NCBI GenBank assembly: GCA_949317995.1
Contig: OX439039.1
Coordinates: 18,901,282-18,965,281, forward strand
DNA length: 64,000 bases
Reading direction: 5' to 3'
Source of the DNA: Acholoe squamosa
Taxonomy: Eukaryota > Annelida > Polychaeta > Phyllodocida > Polynoidae
In this document: in pieces, positions 34,289 to 47,864 of the stretch
Numbering within the stretch: position 1 is the first letter of the stretch
Layout: every line of letters begins with the position of its first letter
Notes under the pieces: model-generated
The model's database searches: none
Seen by the model: the letters and a program-made list of their open reading frames with translations, nothing else
Told to the model about the DNA's origin: nothing
Program-made: the position numbers and the translations under genes

Positions 34289-35010
34289 ATGGTCCAATTA
34301 AGGCACCTGGTTGCCTAAATTGACCTGTTGGTATCCTGAATTGGACCAATCTGCATTATTATTTTATCTATTTTCTTATATTTTCATTATATATGAAAAT
34401 ATATGAAATTAGGGAACATTTAATATATAATACCACATGTCCTCTTTTTATTTCCATCAATATCATGTGAATTTTCTCTGTACTGGAGTAAGAAAAACGT
34501 TACACTTTGGTTCAATTTAGAAAACTAGGCCTAGGGCAAACTGGGTGGTCATATTTAGGCAACTAAATGGGACCCAATGGTAGAACTATTGTCCAATTTA
34601 GGCAACTCAAGCTGGTCCAATTTAGGCAACTTTACATCTTTCTCATTGATAGTTTGTTTTCTAAAACATGACAATGGTTTTTATCAAATTTCATTCTAGT
34701 ATGAGAGTATGATATCACATCTAAAATTTTGAAAGGATTTTGAAAAAAAAATGTTGCCTAGCAACCAATAGGGCTTAAGTAAGCAATGATGCGAATAAGA
34801 TCAAGAGGTCTAAAAACATTTTTCACGGAACCATTTTTCACAGAAAATGTGGCTAAAATTATAAAAAAAAGCTATATTTTTTTTTAAAGTCACCAGAAAC
34901 TTTAGTGATATTTACTAAAAAAATGGCAGCATTGGAACCTAGTTCCTATTAATACCACTAGGGGGAAACAAGGGTGGTCCAATTTAGGAGCCACTCAAAA
35001 TTAGGCAACC
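34289..35010. repeat. Cluster of GGTCCAATTTAGGCAAC words
   Basis: The word or close variants occur in direct orientation near 34290, 34548, 34590, 34613 and 34976, and inverted (GGTTGCCTAAATTG) near 34309. A further GGCAACC lies near 35004 at the right margin. The right margin read in reverse (AGGTTGCCTAATTTT) resembles the left inverted copy, so this may be a non-autonomous element with subterminal repeats of about 720 bp. An RFX-like word GTTGCCTAGCAAC lies at 34753-34765. Ends and target duplication are not resolved. Confidence 0.5.
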
Positions 35011-35393
35011 TTCCCCTACTTGGCCAAGTTCTTATGTACAGCCTGGTGAAAGTGTATCGGTTAGCTTAGATATTGTTAGCTTGCGAATTGTTCATTGAGG
35101 TAGTACCACATGTCAATTGCACATGTTGTCCATCTATTGGGACAAAATAAGACTTTCCAACTCTCAGAAAACCCACCCCCACATTCTAGCAAAGTCTATC
35201 TAAGTGGGAGGAAGGTGACAAATCCGTATAAAGTTTTGATGAGAAAAATAATCTAATAATACTTGCTTCAAGAAAGGAAAGCCCTAAGTGCGTGTTGATT
35301 AGACAAGTGACAAGGTAATATCCTGAATTTATTTACAGCTCGCTCTCCCTGCATACAGGCAACATTGATTATGGTCTTTTCAAAGGCAGAAGG

Positions 35394-35576
35394 GGGCTTC
35401 CCTAGCCCACTTAAAAGGGTCTATATCTCCTCTTTACTATCCCTTCAGGATGTGTGTGGTGCACATATGCGTGGGCACTGACACATTCCTCTGTGAAATT
35501 GTGTAATGTAGTTCTCGCCATGAATATAACCTTAGCTGTCGAAATGGCGTTAAACATCTATTACTCACTCACTCAC
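35394..35576 (+). mobile_element. 183-bp SINE-like retroposon, copy 1, with 15-bp target duplication
   Basis: The insert begins GGGCTTCCCTAGCCCA and ends in a (ACTC)n tail. It is bounded by the direct repeat TTCAAAGGCAGAAGG at 35379-35393 and 35577-35591, as expected from target-primed reverse transcription. The 3' portion contains GAAATGGCGTTAAACATC before the tail. No clear tRNA, 5S or 7SL head is recognised, and the RNA origin of the 5' end is unknown. Two other copies are at 48646-48811 and 55871-56054. Confidence 0.8.
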
Positions 35577-35591
35577 TTCAAAGGCAGAAGG

Positions 35592-36095
35592 TCACGGTAG
35601 GATTTTTGAAACTTAAATAGATAACTCGGCAATATCTTGTCATTGCCTTATAGTGAGGTTTTGCAACAAAACAGTAGATCCCTATACTTGCTGAGTAGAG
35701 GGTAACGAGGCAATATCCTGGACGTGTTTAAACCTTCCCCTCCACCGACCCCAAATCTCTCTCCCACGATTGTTTTTCCACACCCCCCCCCCCACCCACC
35801 CAGGCCGGTGACAGCAGTATGCGGGGTAGCAGCATCGTGATAACGGGTTCAACTGGGGGGTGACAGAGAAGTAAATTACACAATTTCCGGTGTGGAGCAG
35901 CTCCGCCTGTTGGCAGCTCGTCCAGGGAGCAGCTCACAGCCAGGCGGGCGCCACCAGCCTGCAGCCAGCCAACCACATCTCCCCTCACCACACCTTTAAC
36001 ATGGTGTCACACAGAGACAAATCTCTACCCCTGACACCTCCTCTGACCTTCTGATGATAATTGTTTAATGACTAATGCACAATGGTGTGGACAAC
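35592..36095. other. Anonymous stretch with a GC-rich GAGCAGCTC patch
   Basis: No gene. 35830-36000 is GC-rich. It holds GAGCAGCTC at 35895-35903 and 35927-35935 (32 bp apart), GGTGACAG (MEIS-like), TTTCCGG and AACCACA (RUNX-like), so it is a candidate regulatory element. A C run lies near 35787-35798. Confidence 0.45.
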
Positions 36096-36097
36096 AG

Positions 36098-36168
<71 letters not shown>
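36098..36168. repeat. (GA)n microsatellite
   Basis: Interrupted GA dinucleotide tract, similar in length to the one at 29447-29522. Confidence 0.95.
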
Positions 36169-36170
<2 letters not shown>

Positions 36171-36641
36171 GAGAGAGGGGCGTACTTTGAGATGATATGG
36201 ACTAAAGTGCAGAAAAAAAAACATGATGCACAGAATCATGACTTCCGTTCTGTTGTTTTTTTTTCTTTTCTTTTAAATCAATGCCTCACTTTGAAGTAAA
36301 GTATATATTGCATATCACGAAGGCATTTGATGCCATAGAACGAGGAATCGTGCATTCATTCATAGATCAACTATGGATAAATATTTTCCCATAGGGTTCG
36401 GACGTGTGTACCTTGGGCCAAAAAAAAGGTGTTTCCAGTTACATGAACTTAAATGCTAGGGTCTGTAGGTCGGATTTTTTTCTTTTTTAATTTTTTTTTT
36501 GGGGGGGAGAGCTTTCCTTTACCTTGGAGGAGTCTTCCTCCTGTCCAATATAGACATGTTATATATCAATAGAAACGTAATTTAAAGACAAATTTGAGGG
36601 GATATGTATTATGTGGGCAAAATAAGCCAACACTATACTAA

Positions 36642-36999
36642 GGCCACACCAAATTAAAATATTGGTCTATGGAATTCCCGCACCTTATTTTCCAAAATAC
36701 AAATTTTATTTGTCTACAGATTCCTCTTGCATCGTTTTCTGGGAAATTGTAGATTTTCTTTTTACAAGGAGCTTACAAGAACAAACGATGCACATACAGA
36801 AACAGCAGACCACTCATTTAGTAAAAAAAGAACATTTTGGGCAAGACGCCCCCCGACCTAAAAGAAAAATGCCGTATCCTCATCTTTGATATGCAGAACC
36901 ATAGACAGATAGATATTCTTATAAAAATAAAATCAAAATTTCCTGCTCTATTTTCCAAAAATGAAAATCCATAGACCAACATTTTTATTTGGTGTGGCC
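36642..36999. mobile_element. 358-bp Harbinger-like MITE with TAA target duplication
   Basis: The left end GGCCACACCAAATTAAAATA and the right end (reverse-complemented GGCCACACCAAATAAAAATG) form inverted repeats that continue through TTGGTCTATGGA, about 32 bp with two mismatches. TAA flanks both sides (36639-36641 and 37000-37002). A 3-bp TWA duplication with GG-starting termini is the hallmark of PIF/Harbinger MITEs. The small frames crossing the element are not genes. Confidence 0.75.
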
Positions 37000-37002
37000 T
37001 AA

Positions 37003-40000
37003 GGGCTGAGTCATTTGCCAGGTGTCGGGGCTTGATGGATTTTGGGGGATCAGCAGATTTTTTCTGACAAAGCACTATTACTGTGGGAAACGTTAAAACC
37101 ATGAAAACATGCCTCTCTTCTTATAGAATTTGAAAAAAAACTAACCCTAATTATACTATGCCATAGAACTACTTTGCAAGGAAAATAAAGTAGTTGAGGA
37201 GTATGAATTTTTTGGCCCTCCTACACCTACTTTTCCTCATAACTCAAATAAATCAACAAGGTGTAGTATGAACATTAGCATATTGGTCAGCAGATAAAGC
37301 TCTTTCCAAAAAGTGGTCTGCCTGTTTTGCTAGGGTCGGTCGGGTAACTGTAAAACAAACCTTTTTTTTATTGGCCCTGGCCCTTTGAGGACAGCAGTGT
37401 TCATCTTTTACCACCAATGAGGATGTGTTACTTTCTTTCTAACTCACTGGGCTGATACACTCCCGAAGGCGTTTTAAGACTTCAGCATGAACATGGGGTT
37501 AAGGTCTATGTTTCAATAATTGCACCAAGGTTCCCCTCTTTATTTTACTGCTCAGTGTATAGCAGAACTGTGCAAGGGAAACACTCTAAGCAAGTCTCCC
37601 TTGAAGATATAAAGAGTTTCAAAGTAGATACTTTAGAAATATTCTAATAAAACAAAATTGCAAAAGTCCTACGTTGGAACATCCATTGGTCTAACTCTAC
37701 CCCCATGCTACTGCCTAAGGTTGGCTGGGGATGATGACATTCCATGATAGCCATTGTGTGAGGGTCTGAGTAGGGTGTGTGTTAGGGGGTAGAGGGGTGA
37801 GCAGCTCAAGCAGTCTTGTGTAGGGGTGGGGGGTGAGGAGGAGGAGCAATTCTGGTGCACCATTTGTCAGGTTGCTGACAGGTGGGAACAATGCAGGTTA
37901 CAGAGATACACCATTAGTCACACATACCTCCCTGATGGCCCCCTCACATGTCCCACACCGTTTGTCTCCTAACCACCCCACAGCCCCCATTCTGTATCAT
38001 TACAATACCACTGTTCTCAGGGATTATAACTGATAGACCATGCCAAAGGATACCCGAGTGGAGGCATATTGGGGCTAATTTCTGCCTGGCTGATAGCCTC
38101 ATCATTTTTCTCTTCAAATATATCAAGTTTTTCTTTTTTTCTTCTAATTCGTAACAGAAGAAACTTTAGATGAGCCAAACTTGCACGAGTACAAAAAATA
38201 ATCTGTACAGCCCCGTGTAGAGTAATCATGAATTCTGTGAGACTGATCAGAAATCTATTCTGTTCTTTCTGCTACACCTTTGAGGTGGAGGTCACAGTGA
38301 GCTTTATAGACAAGGGACAATTGGCGAGAGATGGATAGAGGGATCATAGCTGAGATGGAGAGGGTAATGTATGGAAGGAGGTGTTTGTGAGGTTGAGCCT
38401 GGTTGAGTAACAACTGTGATTGTTAGCCAGACACACAATTATGCTACAACATAACACATTGTATCAGTGTCGTTTTAGAGTTTTAAGCCATTATGATTGT
38501 GAACCTGATAGAGTTGTGCTTCAATACCTGGATGCAATGCCTTCCCAATGTTCCCAACCACCCCGATTGAGAACTAGAAAATAAGATTTATTATAACATA
38601 ACACATGCAGCTTTGTCTTTTCAGAACTTCCAATGTCAGTGATTGTGAAACAGAATATTGTACAACAACATTATAGTTCACATTGTGGGAATATCAGGCT
38701 TTCTGATAGCAGTGAATGAGTACCAGAAGAAAAACGTTATGTTACAACATAACACATGGAAGCAGGAATATATCAGAGTTAACCATCACTGTGATTGTTC
38801 CATGAGGATGGGCTGAAGGTGGCGGCAGGGATGAGACCCACTCCCTGAGGTATTCCTACATGTGTCGACGTGCAACAATTAACTTGTAGATCTGCTGACT
38901 CACCACCCCTATCCTGCCCAATCTACAGATCGACGACTATTATTTTAATGAATTCCAACCTCCCATAGACAAAATGATGAACTGGTTATAGATCCATACG
39001 GCGAGAAGGGGTGGCTTGAGTCCATAACTTAAAGATCGCATGTTGCCCGTGCATTGATGCAATCTTCCTATCCAATTGTTGTCCTGATGCAGTGTCAGTG
39101 CGTAACGCATTGCCTTCTCTCTGTGTACTACAACACTTGATGAACAGGAAGTGCTCAGCAAGGGAATATAGAATAGGCAACTTCAAAACAATGCCTCTCC
39201 AAATGGAGTATTTTTATATCAAGTTCAAATTTAACTCCTGAGTTTGAGTTTTTCATCTTTTATTTTCAATTTCTTGGTCTACCTACATGCGGATATGAAC
39301 TGATCATTCACGTAAAGTAAATGTACATGTTTTAGTAATTCATAATACCAGAATGACAGTTAGCCTTACCGTGCTGCAATGGCCTATAGAATGCTGGCTG
39401 CTCTCCCTAGAAGGTTAGAGGGATCTGGTGGTCCAAGATAAATCTTAGAGCACACAAAAAGTGGACAGTTTATTACCACTAGTTGGTGGCTCTGATCATG
39501 GCAGATAATATCTTCACATTCAATCCCCGCTCATTATTCATTTATTCACCCCTTTGTTGTAACCTTTGGTTAACCATTTTTAAGGGACACTTATTGAATT
39601 AATGTAATCTTCTTGCTATGATGCAATAAGGCCTTATAGGCCTTGTGAGCAGCCTTATAAGTTGATACACTCCTTAGACGTTAAGCACCCGGGACTTATA
39701 AATTAATAGGGCAACAGTGGAACAGTGGAACTAGTGCCAGAAGCATCTTGGTGCATGTCTCCGGTATTAAGGAACATGATTATGAGGTACAATGCTGAAA
39801 CTATTGATTAAATCATGGTTTGGTATCACCTAGCACAGAGGCTTTGTCTGAATACTATATACAGTTGCATACGTCTTATCGTTATTGAATAAGTTTGTAC
39901 AAAGCTTATCGTCGTGTCTAGATTATTAAAGAAAGACATTTTTAATTTTAGAACAGAAGAGAAATATTAAAGGAAAATGCCACCAGGCTACTTTAATGAT

Positions 40001-41780
40001 GACTTCTTTTGGTAGGCTTTTTATTCAATAAAACGAATCTAATATACTTATTAACACATCTGCTATTGTAAGGTGAGGAAGCAGGTCTCTCTGATGCAGC
40101 CTATGACGTTACAATAGACCAAATGCACCTGAATGCAGACAGCACAGCACTGCTTATCAACAAATAAATGCTGCTTGATAATTGTATTTTTGACAGTAGT
40201 TGTATATTCCATTTTGACTGAGTTATCCCATAAGATATACATGATATTGTACAATTTACTTCATAAAAAGAAACATGATTTGCAATAACCTCTGTGGTCT
40301 AACAATACACCATCTGGTGCATTTGGTCTCTTGTGACGTCATAGAATGCATCAGAAAAGCCAGCCATCTCCTTTTATAATAGCAGATGCGCTTAGAAGTG
40401 TGTCAGAATCTTTTTATTCTATAGCAAAGCTACGAAAAGAAGTCATGTTGAAAATAGGGTTGTCTTTCCCTTTAAAGCATGGTTGCATTTAATAAAGTCA
40501 CTGCCAGTGATTAGATTCTAACCGGCCAGAGGTCTTTGCTACTGGGACCAAGGGATGAGACATTGTAATGAACATTTTGTTTGCTCATACATACATGTGT
40601 TGGAAAAATCAAAACTCAATTTTCTGAGTAATCTCTCACTTTCACTCTATGATGAGACCAACAACTTTTCTCATATAGAAATGCAAGGAAATCGTTACTG
40701 TACATGCCATGTCCCCACTCACTCCATCATGCCTCAAACATACATCCCACACCATCCAATACCATAGGGAATGATTTAGGGCACTAACTCCATGACATTC
40801 ATATGTTTTGGCCTGATGATGTCATGACTTAGGGGACAGAGTAATTCCCACAGTAGAATGCCTCCAGCACGCACATAGTATTGTATATATGCACCAGGCG
40901 GGTCCCCTTCGATCCCTGGCTGGGATGAGTAATGGATTCTCTCACGTGCAGTACAGCAAGATCTACATCATGAATCCACCCTAGGACACAGGCAAAGTGA
41001 CATCAAATTACTCTGGTATCGGCTGTCCCCTGTAAAGATCAACTGCTCGTGTGTTCTCTCTCTAGCCTATGTACTGGAGCTTGAATTATTGTGACAATGG
41101 ATGGGTTGAATTTAATCTAAATTGTAAAGACACCACAGGACACATTTCATACACTAAAAGATAACACTAAGACACCATTGCCGTTCCTTAAACTATGTAG
41201 GCCTACTCAGAATCTGTCTCAGGAAGCCAACTATTAACAATTAGCAATATTCACACTCCCAGACACAAGTGGCATATAGCAACAGTTTGAATATTGTTGC
41301 TGAGGATGTGATCTGGGTGCCTGTGTATGGGGGCGGGGGTGTAAGACCCATGAGGGCAGTTAAGCAGAGTAAATCTGACATTCCTAAACAACAGCCATCA
41401 GTCACACAGAATCTGGAGGGAAAAGGGGGGTGTCATTGCCCCCCCCCCAGTCCCCACATGACACTCCCTCACCATTAGGTGCAATGACTTGGTCATCTCC
41501 CTAAGGAGTGATCCATAGTCACCACTTCATCCCCAGTCCCAACAATAGCCACAACTCTCTCAGTAGTCCTAGCCTCTACTAGCCCACACAACTCATACAA
41601 CACCACTTTTCTAGGGGTTAGTCATTTTACTTATCATGCGCTGCTACTGCTGGGGTTTAGGGCCTAACTTCCCTTTTGTATAGTTATGACTTTGGGAGCA
41701 CTGCAGCCTATGATTGGGAAGCCAGCGATTTCTACAGTATAGTTCAAGTAGGCTCAGTTCGCATGCAGCAAGGAGTTCAT
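37003..41780. other. Anonymous stretch with a 150-bp-spaced degenerate repeat
   Basis: No gene recognised. ACAACATAACACAT or a one-base variant occurs at 38446-38459, 38593-38606 and 38744-38757 (147 and 151 bp apart), with GTGATTGT or ATGATTGT words in each interval, suggesting a decayed tandem repeat of about 150 bp. TGATACACTCC occurs at about 37452 and 39663. A C run lies near 41440. Other frames are unremarkable. Confidence 0.55.
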
Positions 41781-42250
41781 AGCAAAATGGGAATTGGCCA
41801 CTCTGTAAGATCAATCTATGGGGTATACACCCAGGAGGCCATTGAATTTGGTCCTGTCGGAGGTGTCATTCCCAAAACGGAACTGACTGACCTCAGGGAA
41901 TCAATTCCCTGTTGGGTTGCCAAATGGTAATTGGTCCTAGAAGTGGTTGGGAATTGGTGAATGCTTCCCAATTGAGAACTAATTCCTTGCTAGTTCCTTC
42001 CTCCGATTCCCTGGCCTACCTAAGCATTTAGGTGGAACCAATCCTGGATCCAGTTCTCCCAACTTTTCACAAGGCCGTCTAATTTAGAACAATCAATTTC
42101 ATTACAGTAAAAGGTGGGAAGTTGTATCTCTGGGTGAAGAATCAGGGAGAACTGGAAGATGAGAATAAGTTCCCGATGTTTTCCCAACAGCCAACTGGTC
42201 CCTCTGTGGATGAAACAATCCAGGGACCTCTACCTGTTTTGTTGAGGTCC
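41780..42250. repeat. Region dense in GGGAA/TTCCC words, possible small element
   Basis: Words such as GGGAATTGG, TTCCCAATTG, CAATTCCCTG and AGTTCCC recur on both strands, and CAGGGAAT-CA-ATTCCCTG is a perfect 8-bp-arm hairpin near 41894-41911. The word-density pattern resembles the ATCGGG element at 9418. I could not identify termini, so its mobile nature is only a guess. It overlaps the frame at 41676-41930. Confidence 0.3.
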
Positions 42251-45200
42251 CCGGTTAGAACTCACACAACCTCTGACTCAAGTCAATCTCAGCTGAGCAT
42301 CAGGGGGGCTGGCAGGGAATGGGGCATGCAGGAGCAGGCGGGGTAAATCAGATGGTTTTATGAATAAAAGTAATCATAAATATTTGAGTCCATCTTGGGG
42401 GTGGGTGCTACCCCCAACTGATTAGCCGGTCGTCATTATGCGTGCCGACAATTAGCTCAGAAAGCGAGATGAGCAACTCTGAGCAGTCTGTTATACTGCG
42501 TGTCTGGGGGCATGGCGAGTGGTGAATTGAGCTACCCATTTAGTTATACTTTCTCTTCTGCGATGGTGAGCACTGGAAGATTAGAGGGTTTCAGACAAAA
42601 GTTCCATCAAAAAGTGATCAAAATCGATTACTCAAAAATTCATCTACAAATGAAAAAGGTATTATCAGTTTATACCATAATGACTTATGTATGAATTACA
42701 TCCTACATATATTCTTAAATTTTGCTGATTCTATGAGGCGCGGTATCACCCGTACTTGGATCATGGCCGCAGCCTGATAAAAGGTACTGAAAGCTGAACC
42801 TATTGAAATGTACTGGGAACTTCTCACGACAGGCTGCTCAGAGTTGGGCCTACTGATGCTGGGTTACAACTTACAGGGAGCTGCTCCCCCACCCCGTTAT
42901 CAATCCTCATGCCTGTCAGTCAGCACCGCCTACATCCACTTAGTCAAAAATTAGAATTATGCATTCTCCTACACCGCTGCAACGTGTTTTATGGCTGCAA
43001 TTTATGAAGTCGTATAATTGCCTGTGGTGGGTTATCATGGGGTAGAGGGTAGGCGGGGTAAGGCCGGTACATGGAGGCACAAGGCAATAGCGAGAGCTAG
43101 AGGGTCTTGCCAAAAGATGACGAGGAAGAACCTGTTTGAATTCTTTCAGAAAGAACTGAGGGAAACGTGCATAGGCCTACCTCGTGTTCGCAGTATTGCC
43201 AAATAGCTGCTCTTTCAATAGATTTAAAAATGGAAACCATGTACATCTTCCCCATGTTTTATACCTGTAAATAATGGTTTTAAATTAAATGATTTCTTGC
43301 TAGCGTATTTAGATGTTACTAGCCGACTTGGTTTCTGAAAGCAGTCAGACAAGGAGTGCAATTGAGTGAGGGGATTGGGTAAGTGGGACAGTAAGTCAGG
43401 GATTCAGTGAGTGAGAGTGCAATTGCATTAGGTACTCAGTGAGAGAGGACGAAGTGAGTGGATTATTGACTGACTGACTGACTGGCTGAGCAAGGGAGTG
43501 AGAGGGCGAGGGAGCATGGGAGCAAGGAATTGAGGGAGCGTGGAAGCGAGGGAACGAGGGAGCGCAGGAGAAATAAGCCATGTCTGTGAGAGGCTGTATA
43601 GATTAAATTGTATGAGTATTAATGAATAAAACATGTTTTGACCAGTGATTAGGTGTATGTACACGTGTACTGATATACAGTATGTGTAATGAGGCTCCAA
43701 CTTGTTGGAAGTACTAACAATCAACGGCAACTGTATAAACAACTGATAAGTGAGTGGGTGGCGGGGGACTAAGGGGATCACAAATCGGCACAGCTTTTCC
43801 CACCAGTATAATCAGATACAGAAACAAGTAAAACACCCCCACACATAGAGGGACTGGTCAGCCCCAGGCCACCTCCAATCCCTAACTATGAATACGAGTG
43901 TCTGCCCCTAGGGTCCGTAGGCCCCAACTGTATTTGAGGTGGGTGGATGGGTCACATTTTGCCCTGACTGTATTTGACCTAGGCAGAGAGAGGGTTGAGG
44001 GTAATGGCTGTATATGAGCTGGCTCTGACTAATAAGTTGTAATGTGTGCGAGGCATGCATACCCTGCCGGGACTGTATAATTCATACTGGTATTATACCA
44101 TGTAGTCTGAACCATGAAAGGTTATGTACCGAGCATAAGTAGATCTGGTGGAATGGGAATTTTGCCTGAACTAATCGGTAATAAATACATGGTAGATCAT
44201 TTTCATTTCAAAAAGTTTAAAGTCACTTACAAAGCAGTGGCATATTTATGGTTATCGTCATAATGACATGCTTGAAGTTGTAATCATAGTGATTGATTCC
44301 CTGATCACATAAAACTTGTATGATTCAGTTACTCCCGAGTAAGAGGTATATGCAAAGTGTGATTTCCCTCAGGCTTTTTTGGCATATTCCAATCATGGTG
44401 TATGAATATCAAAGCAATGTACCCTGAATTGCACTCTCCACTGCAAGATATTTATCACAACTTTATTTGATTTGAAATGACCCATACGAATTCAAAGTTA
44501 AAAGTAGTGTCAACTGTCTAGGGATGTCAGATGATAGTGACCTCACTCATAACAAGTAATACATTCATTTGGATTCGATAGTACGTGTTTTAAAGCTAAA
44601 GTATCCAGATCAAGGAGGAATTCCATAATCTAGTTCCTATTCATTTACAGGTTTTTCTATAAGGATTTGTAACGCCCTTGCATACATGCATCACACTTAC
44701 CTAGAAGGTTGATTCATTAAGATAATCAGAATTATTTGTCGGCTACTTCCTTGTTTAGTATAAATGCATGATAAAGGCAATTAAAGCCTTGAGGCATCAT
44801 GCCATCTCCGAGAGGACACCAGCTGATCATTCCCAGCCATGAAAGAAATGCTCATCTGATTGTCCCAGTCAGTATAGAAATGGGAAAGTTCCCTCCTTTG
44901 TATCATTAACGGCATGAAGAGCTGTTCTGTGTCAACCTTCACCTGTCCATTGATGCAGAACGCCAGCTGCTCAGGGGCAGCTCATGTAGGGGCAGGGAGC
45001 TGCTCCGTGAGAAGTATAAAGAATGGGGCTCTGACTCAGGTAACCTGACACCTTGCGGTACCCTGGAGGAAGATGCCTAGTGTGTAGAGCACAAGGTGAA
45101 AGTCACATTCACTTTAAGAGGGTCTATCTACATGTACCAGGCATCCATTTGAATCTAAATTATAGACCAATCATTGCAAGAGCTATTGCCCTAAACATGT

Positions 45201-47629
45201 TCTGTTCTATGTTCCACTTTGACTTCCTAACTGATGCGGAACTAGTCCTTGTAAAACTGCAGGTATGGCCAGGATGTGGCCAAATCACCATGTATGCAAT
45301 GGACAATGTGGAAGAACTCATAAGTACATGATTTCCACATCGTCTAGACTTGGTCACATTGTCTAGGATTCATCAGTGAATGGAGGTTTGCAGCATTTGA
45401 ATATAAGACTGGGATACTGACACCCTGTGATCTCAGAAACCCTAGATAGTGTTTAATATATTTAGCACAGACCCTTGATATTTGAGATGCACTGTGGCCA
45501 GACTTCAGCTACAGTGTCTGGAAATTTGAGCAAAGTAGGAGAGGGGATCAGCTGTGAAGGCGTGTCTGAAGGGAGGAGAAAAGGGTGGCGGGTGAGAGGG
45601 GGGAGGAGAGGGAGGGCGAGTAATGCTTTAAGAGTAGGACTGGGCGCCGATCTGTCTGCAGGCTAATGTTGTGGGTAAAGCGCGTTACGGTGTCAGTACT
45701 GTCCTTAGAGGATACTGGATACTGCAGGCCAGGGGTGGGAGGAACAACTGTTTGTTCTGATTAAGGAGCCAAGGTCTGGCACATTAACCCTTTAAAATTG
45801 CATACTTCTTGATACTATTTATGGATTTTAGCGAAAATCCCACTTTAGTGCCAGAATTCATACTCCATGCTGAACCTCATGGGTTGCTTCTCTCCTTAGG
45901 AGTAGGTATACATTCCAAGTACATTGCAATGTTAGTGAGTTACTCACAAGCACTGAGTTAAGGCACCATGATAACTAATGAGAAAAAAGGGTTTGTGGCA
46001 TAAGATGGTTGAGGTACACGTCTAGGCATTAGGAAGGTAAGAGGGAAGGGGTGAGTCAGGAAGAACACCCCTCCTACTGCTCTCTTATAGTTGTTTTTTT
46101 TTTCATACCTAGGACCTCTCGGTGTGAGTTGACAATAAACCTGTACCTTCTTGTGGGCTAATACCATAGCTTTTATAACTATTTTCCTTTTTACCAGATG
46201 CAAAGAATAGAGTATGGCACAGCGTCCTATAAACACCAACTCAGTAATGAAACCGAACCGTGCTGCAGTGTGGTGCAGGAATCTGTGAAAGGGACCTGTC
46301 TATCTCTCAACATTTAGTTTAGTACACTGTTATAGGAACACTTTTTGTCTCTGCACTTGTTAAAGGTCCGGTTGAGTTTGACACCACATTTTTTATGGCC
46401 GTCATTTTCTATTTTAGCCTAGAAAGCAAATAAAGTTATTTTTCCCTTTTGTGCTGACTTTAGCAATTCTCTAGTTTTTCTTTTGTTTATCTGAAATCCG
46501 CTAGCAAATACATGCATGCATTTAAGTTGGTAATTGTAATTACAGTGCTCCTGTTTTATGCCGTATTTTCATCCTAGCCATGAGAGGAAAATGACTGCAT
46601 TGATACACCTTAATCTTAATAAGAAATGTTCATGGGAATTATGAAGCAAACAACAAAGCATGCTTTTGTTTTAGCAGAACACTGGCGAGTAACTCGCCTG
46701 TGCTTCAAATAATTATTATGATGGGTGTATCAATACTGTCCAATACTGTGTCCCTATGATGTATGAATGTAGGACTGGCGAGTTACTCACACAAAACATC
46801 ATTCAACCATCATGCTGACCAATAGACAAATATTATCACAACACTAGGCGGAACTTAAGGGATTAAATAGAGACGGAGGGGAATGGGGGGGGGTGATAAT
46901 GGCCATCCTCCATTGTTCTAATTGCAACTAGTTCCTTAATCAAGCCAAACCAGCAGCTGCCGAGTGCAAACAATGACCACTTGTTATCATTATCGGCTAC
47001 CTTTTTATATCTAAATGACAAGAGCACCTTTTTATCTGCTATTATTATAGATGATACCATAGACATCCGCAAACCACAGCCGTTGGCTGCCTTAGAGGTG
47101 ATAAAAAAAGACAATGGTAAAGGATGGTCATGTTGGGGTCGTCAGACTAAAACTGTGTGCAATTATCCAGTCCAATAGCCAACATACATTATGTTAAGTT
47201 CACATTACCCTTTGACGGCAGTATAACGCTTTAATATCTTAATCCCAATTGATTAAGAAGCAATTAACCACAGCTTTAGTCTGTGGATTACCAGTTATCT
47301 ATTCCAGCATAAAATGGATCTGAACAAAGTTAATGATTACTTGACTTTCGCCATAATGCACCGATATAGTGTCATTTGGAATATAATGTATTGGGCGTTG
47401 TGTTGCCCGTTAGAGAACAAGCCTTAAAGCCTCAAATAAATCTCCATTATGACCATACTTTCATCCTTAGGGCCCCTTAGATCTCCTAATGAACCAGCAT
47501 GGTGTGAAAAGGTAGTGCACTCCAGCACTGCTTTTGTGCATAATGCCTTAAAGGTTTAAAAGGTCCTTCATCATGCAGGTGACAATTAAAAAGTTCTGTA
47601 GTACGACTAGGGGTGCCCAATATGATGTA
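42250..47629. other. Anonymous stretch
   Basis: No gene recognised. It contains GAGCTGCTC at 42878-42886 (with AGGCTGCTC 46 bp before) and the pair CAGCTGCTC 44964-44972 / GAGCTGCTC 44997-45005. GACT repeats and degenerate GGGAGCGAGG repeats lie at 43465-43572. Degenerate GCGAGT(T)ACTC words occur near 45930, 46685 and 46778. A G run is near 46885. Frames up to 117 codons at 43428-43781 reflect the GAGC-rich repeat. Confidence 0.55.
44964..45005. promoter_or_regulatory. Paired GAGCWGCTC-type sites, 33 bp apart
   Basis: CAGCTGCTC (44964-44972, also an E-box CAGCTG) and GAGCTGCTC (44997-45005) flank a GGCAGCTC. The surrounding 120 bp is GC-richer and also holds CTGACTCAGG (AP-1/MAF-like) near 45031. 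Confidence 0.35.
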
Positions 47630-47864
47630 TAGCCTTGTGTCCACATGGCGATAGAATTTGGGGCCAACAAAATTGCCAACGGCAAAAACGCTTTTATCGT
47701 CCATTCCCAACGATAAAACCAATTTTGTCGTCCATTCTTGACAACAAAAGTCAAACATGTTAGATATTACCGTTGGAAATGGACGACAAAAGTGGTTTTA
47801 TCTTTGGGAAAAAACGCTGAGTTTCGTCGTCACAAATTTTGACGCCCTGTGGACACACGGCTTA
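47630..47864. mobile_element. 235-bp foldback/MITE-like element
   Basis: The ends are inverted: TAGCCTTGTGTCCACATGGC on the left against TAAGCCGTGTGTCCACAGGG from the right. The interior is also foldback: CGTCCATT and CCAACGATAAAACC words on the left recur inverted (GGTTTTATC, AATGGACGACAAAA) on the right, with GTCGTCCATT repeated. No coding capacity. A target duplication is not clear. Confidence 0.6.
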
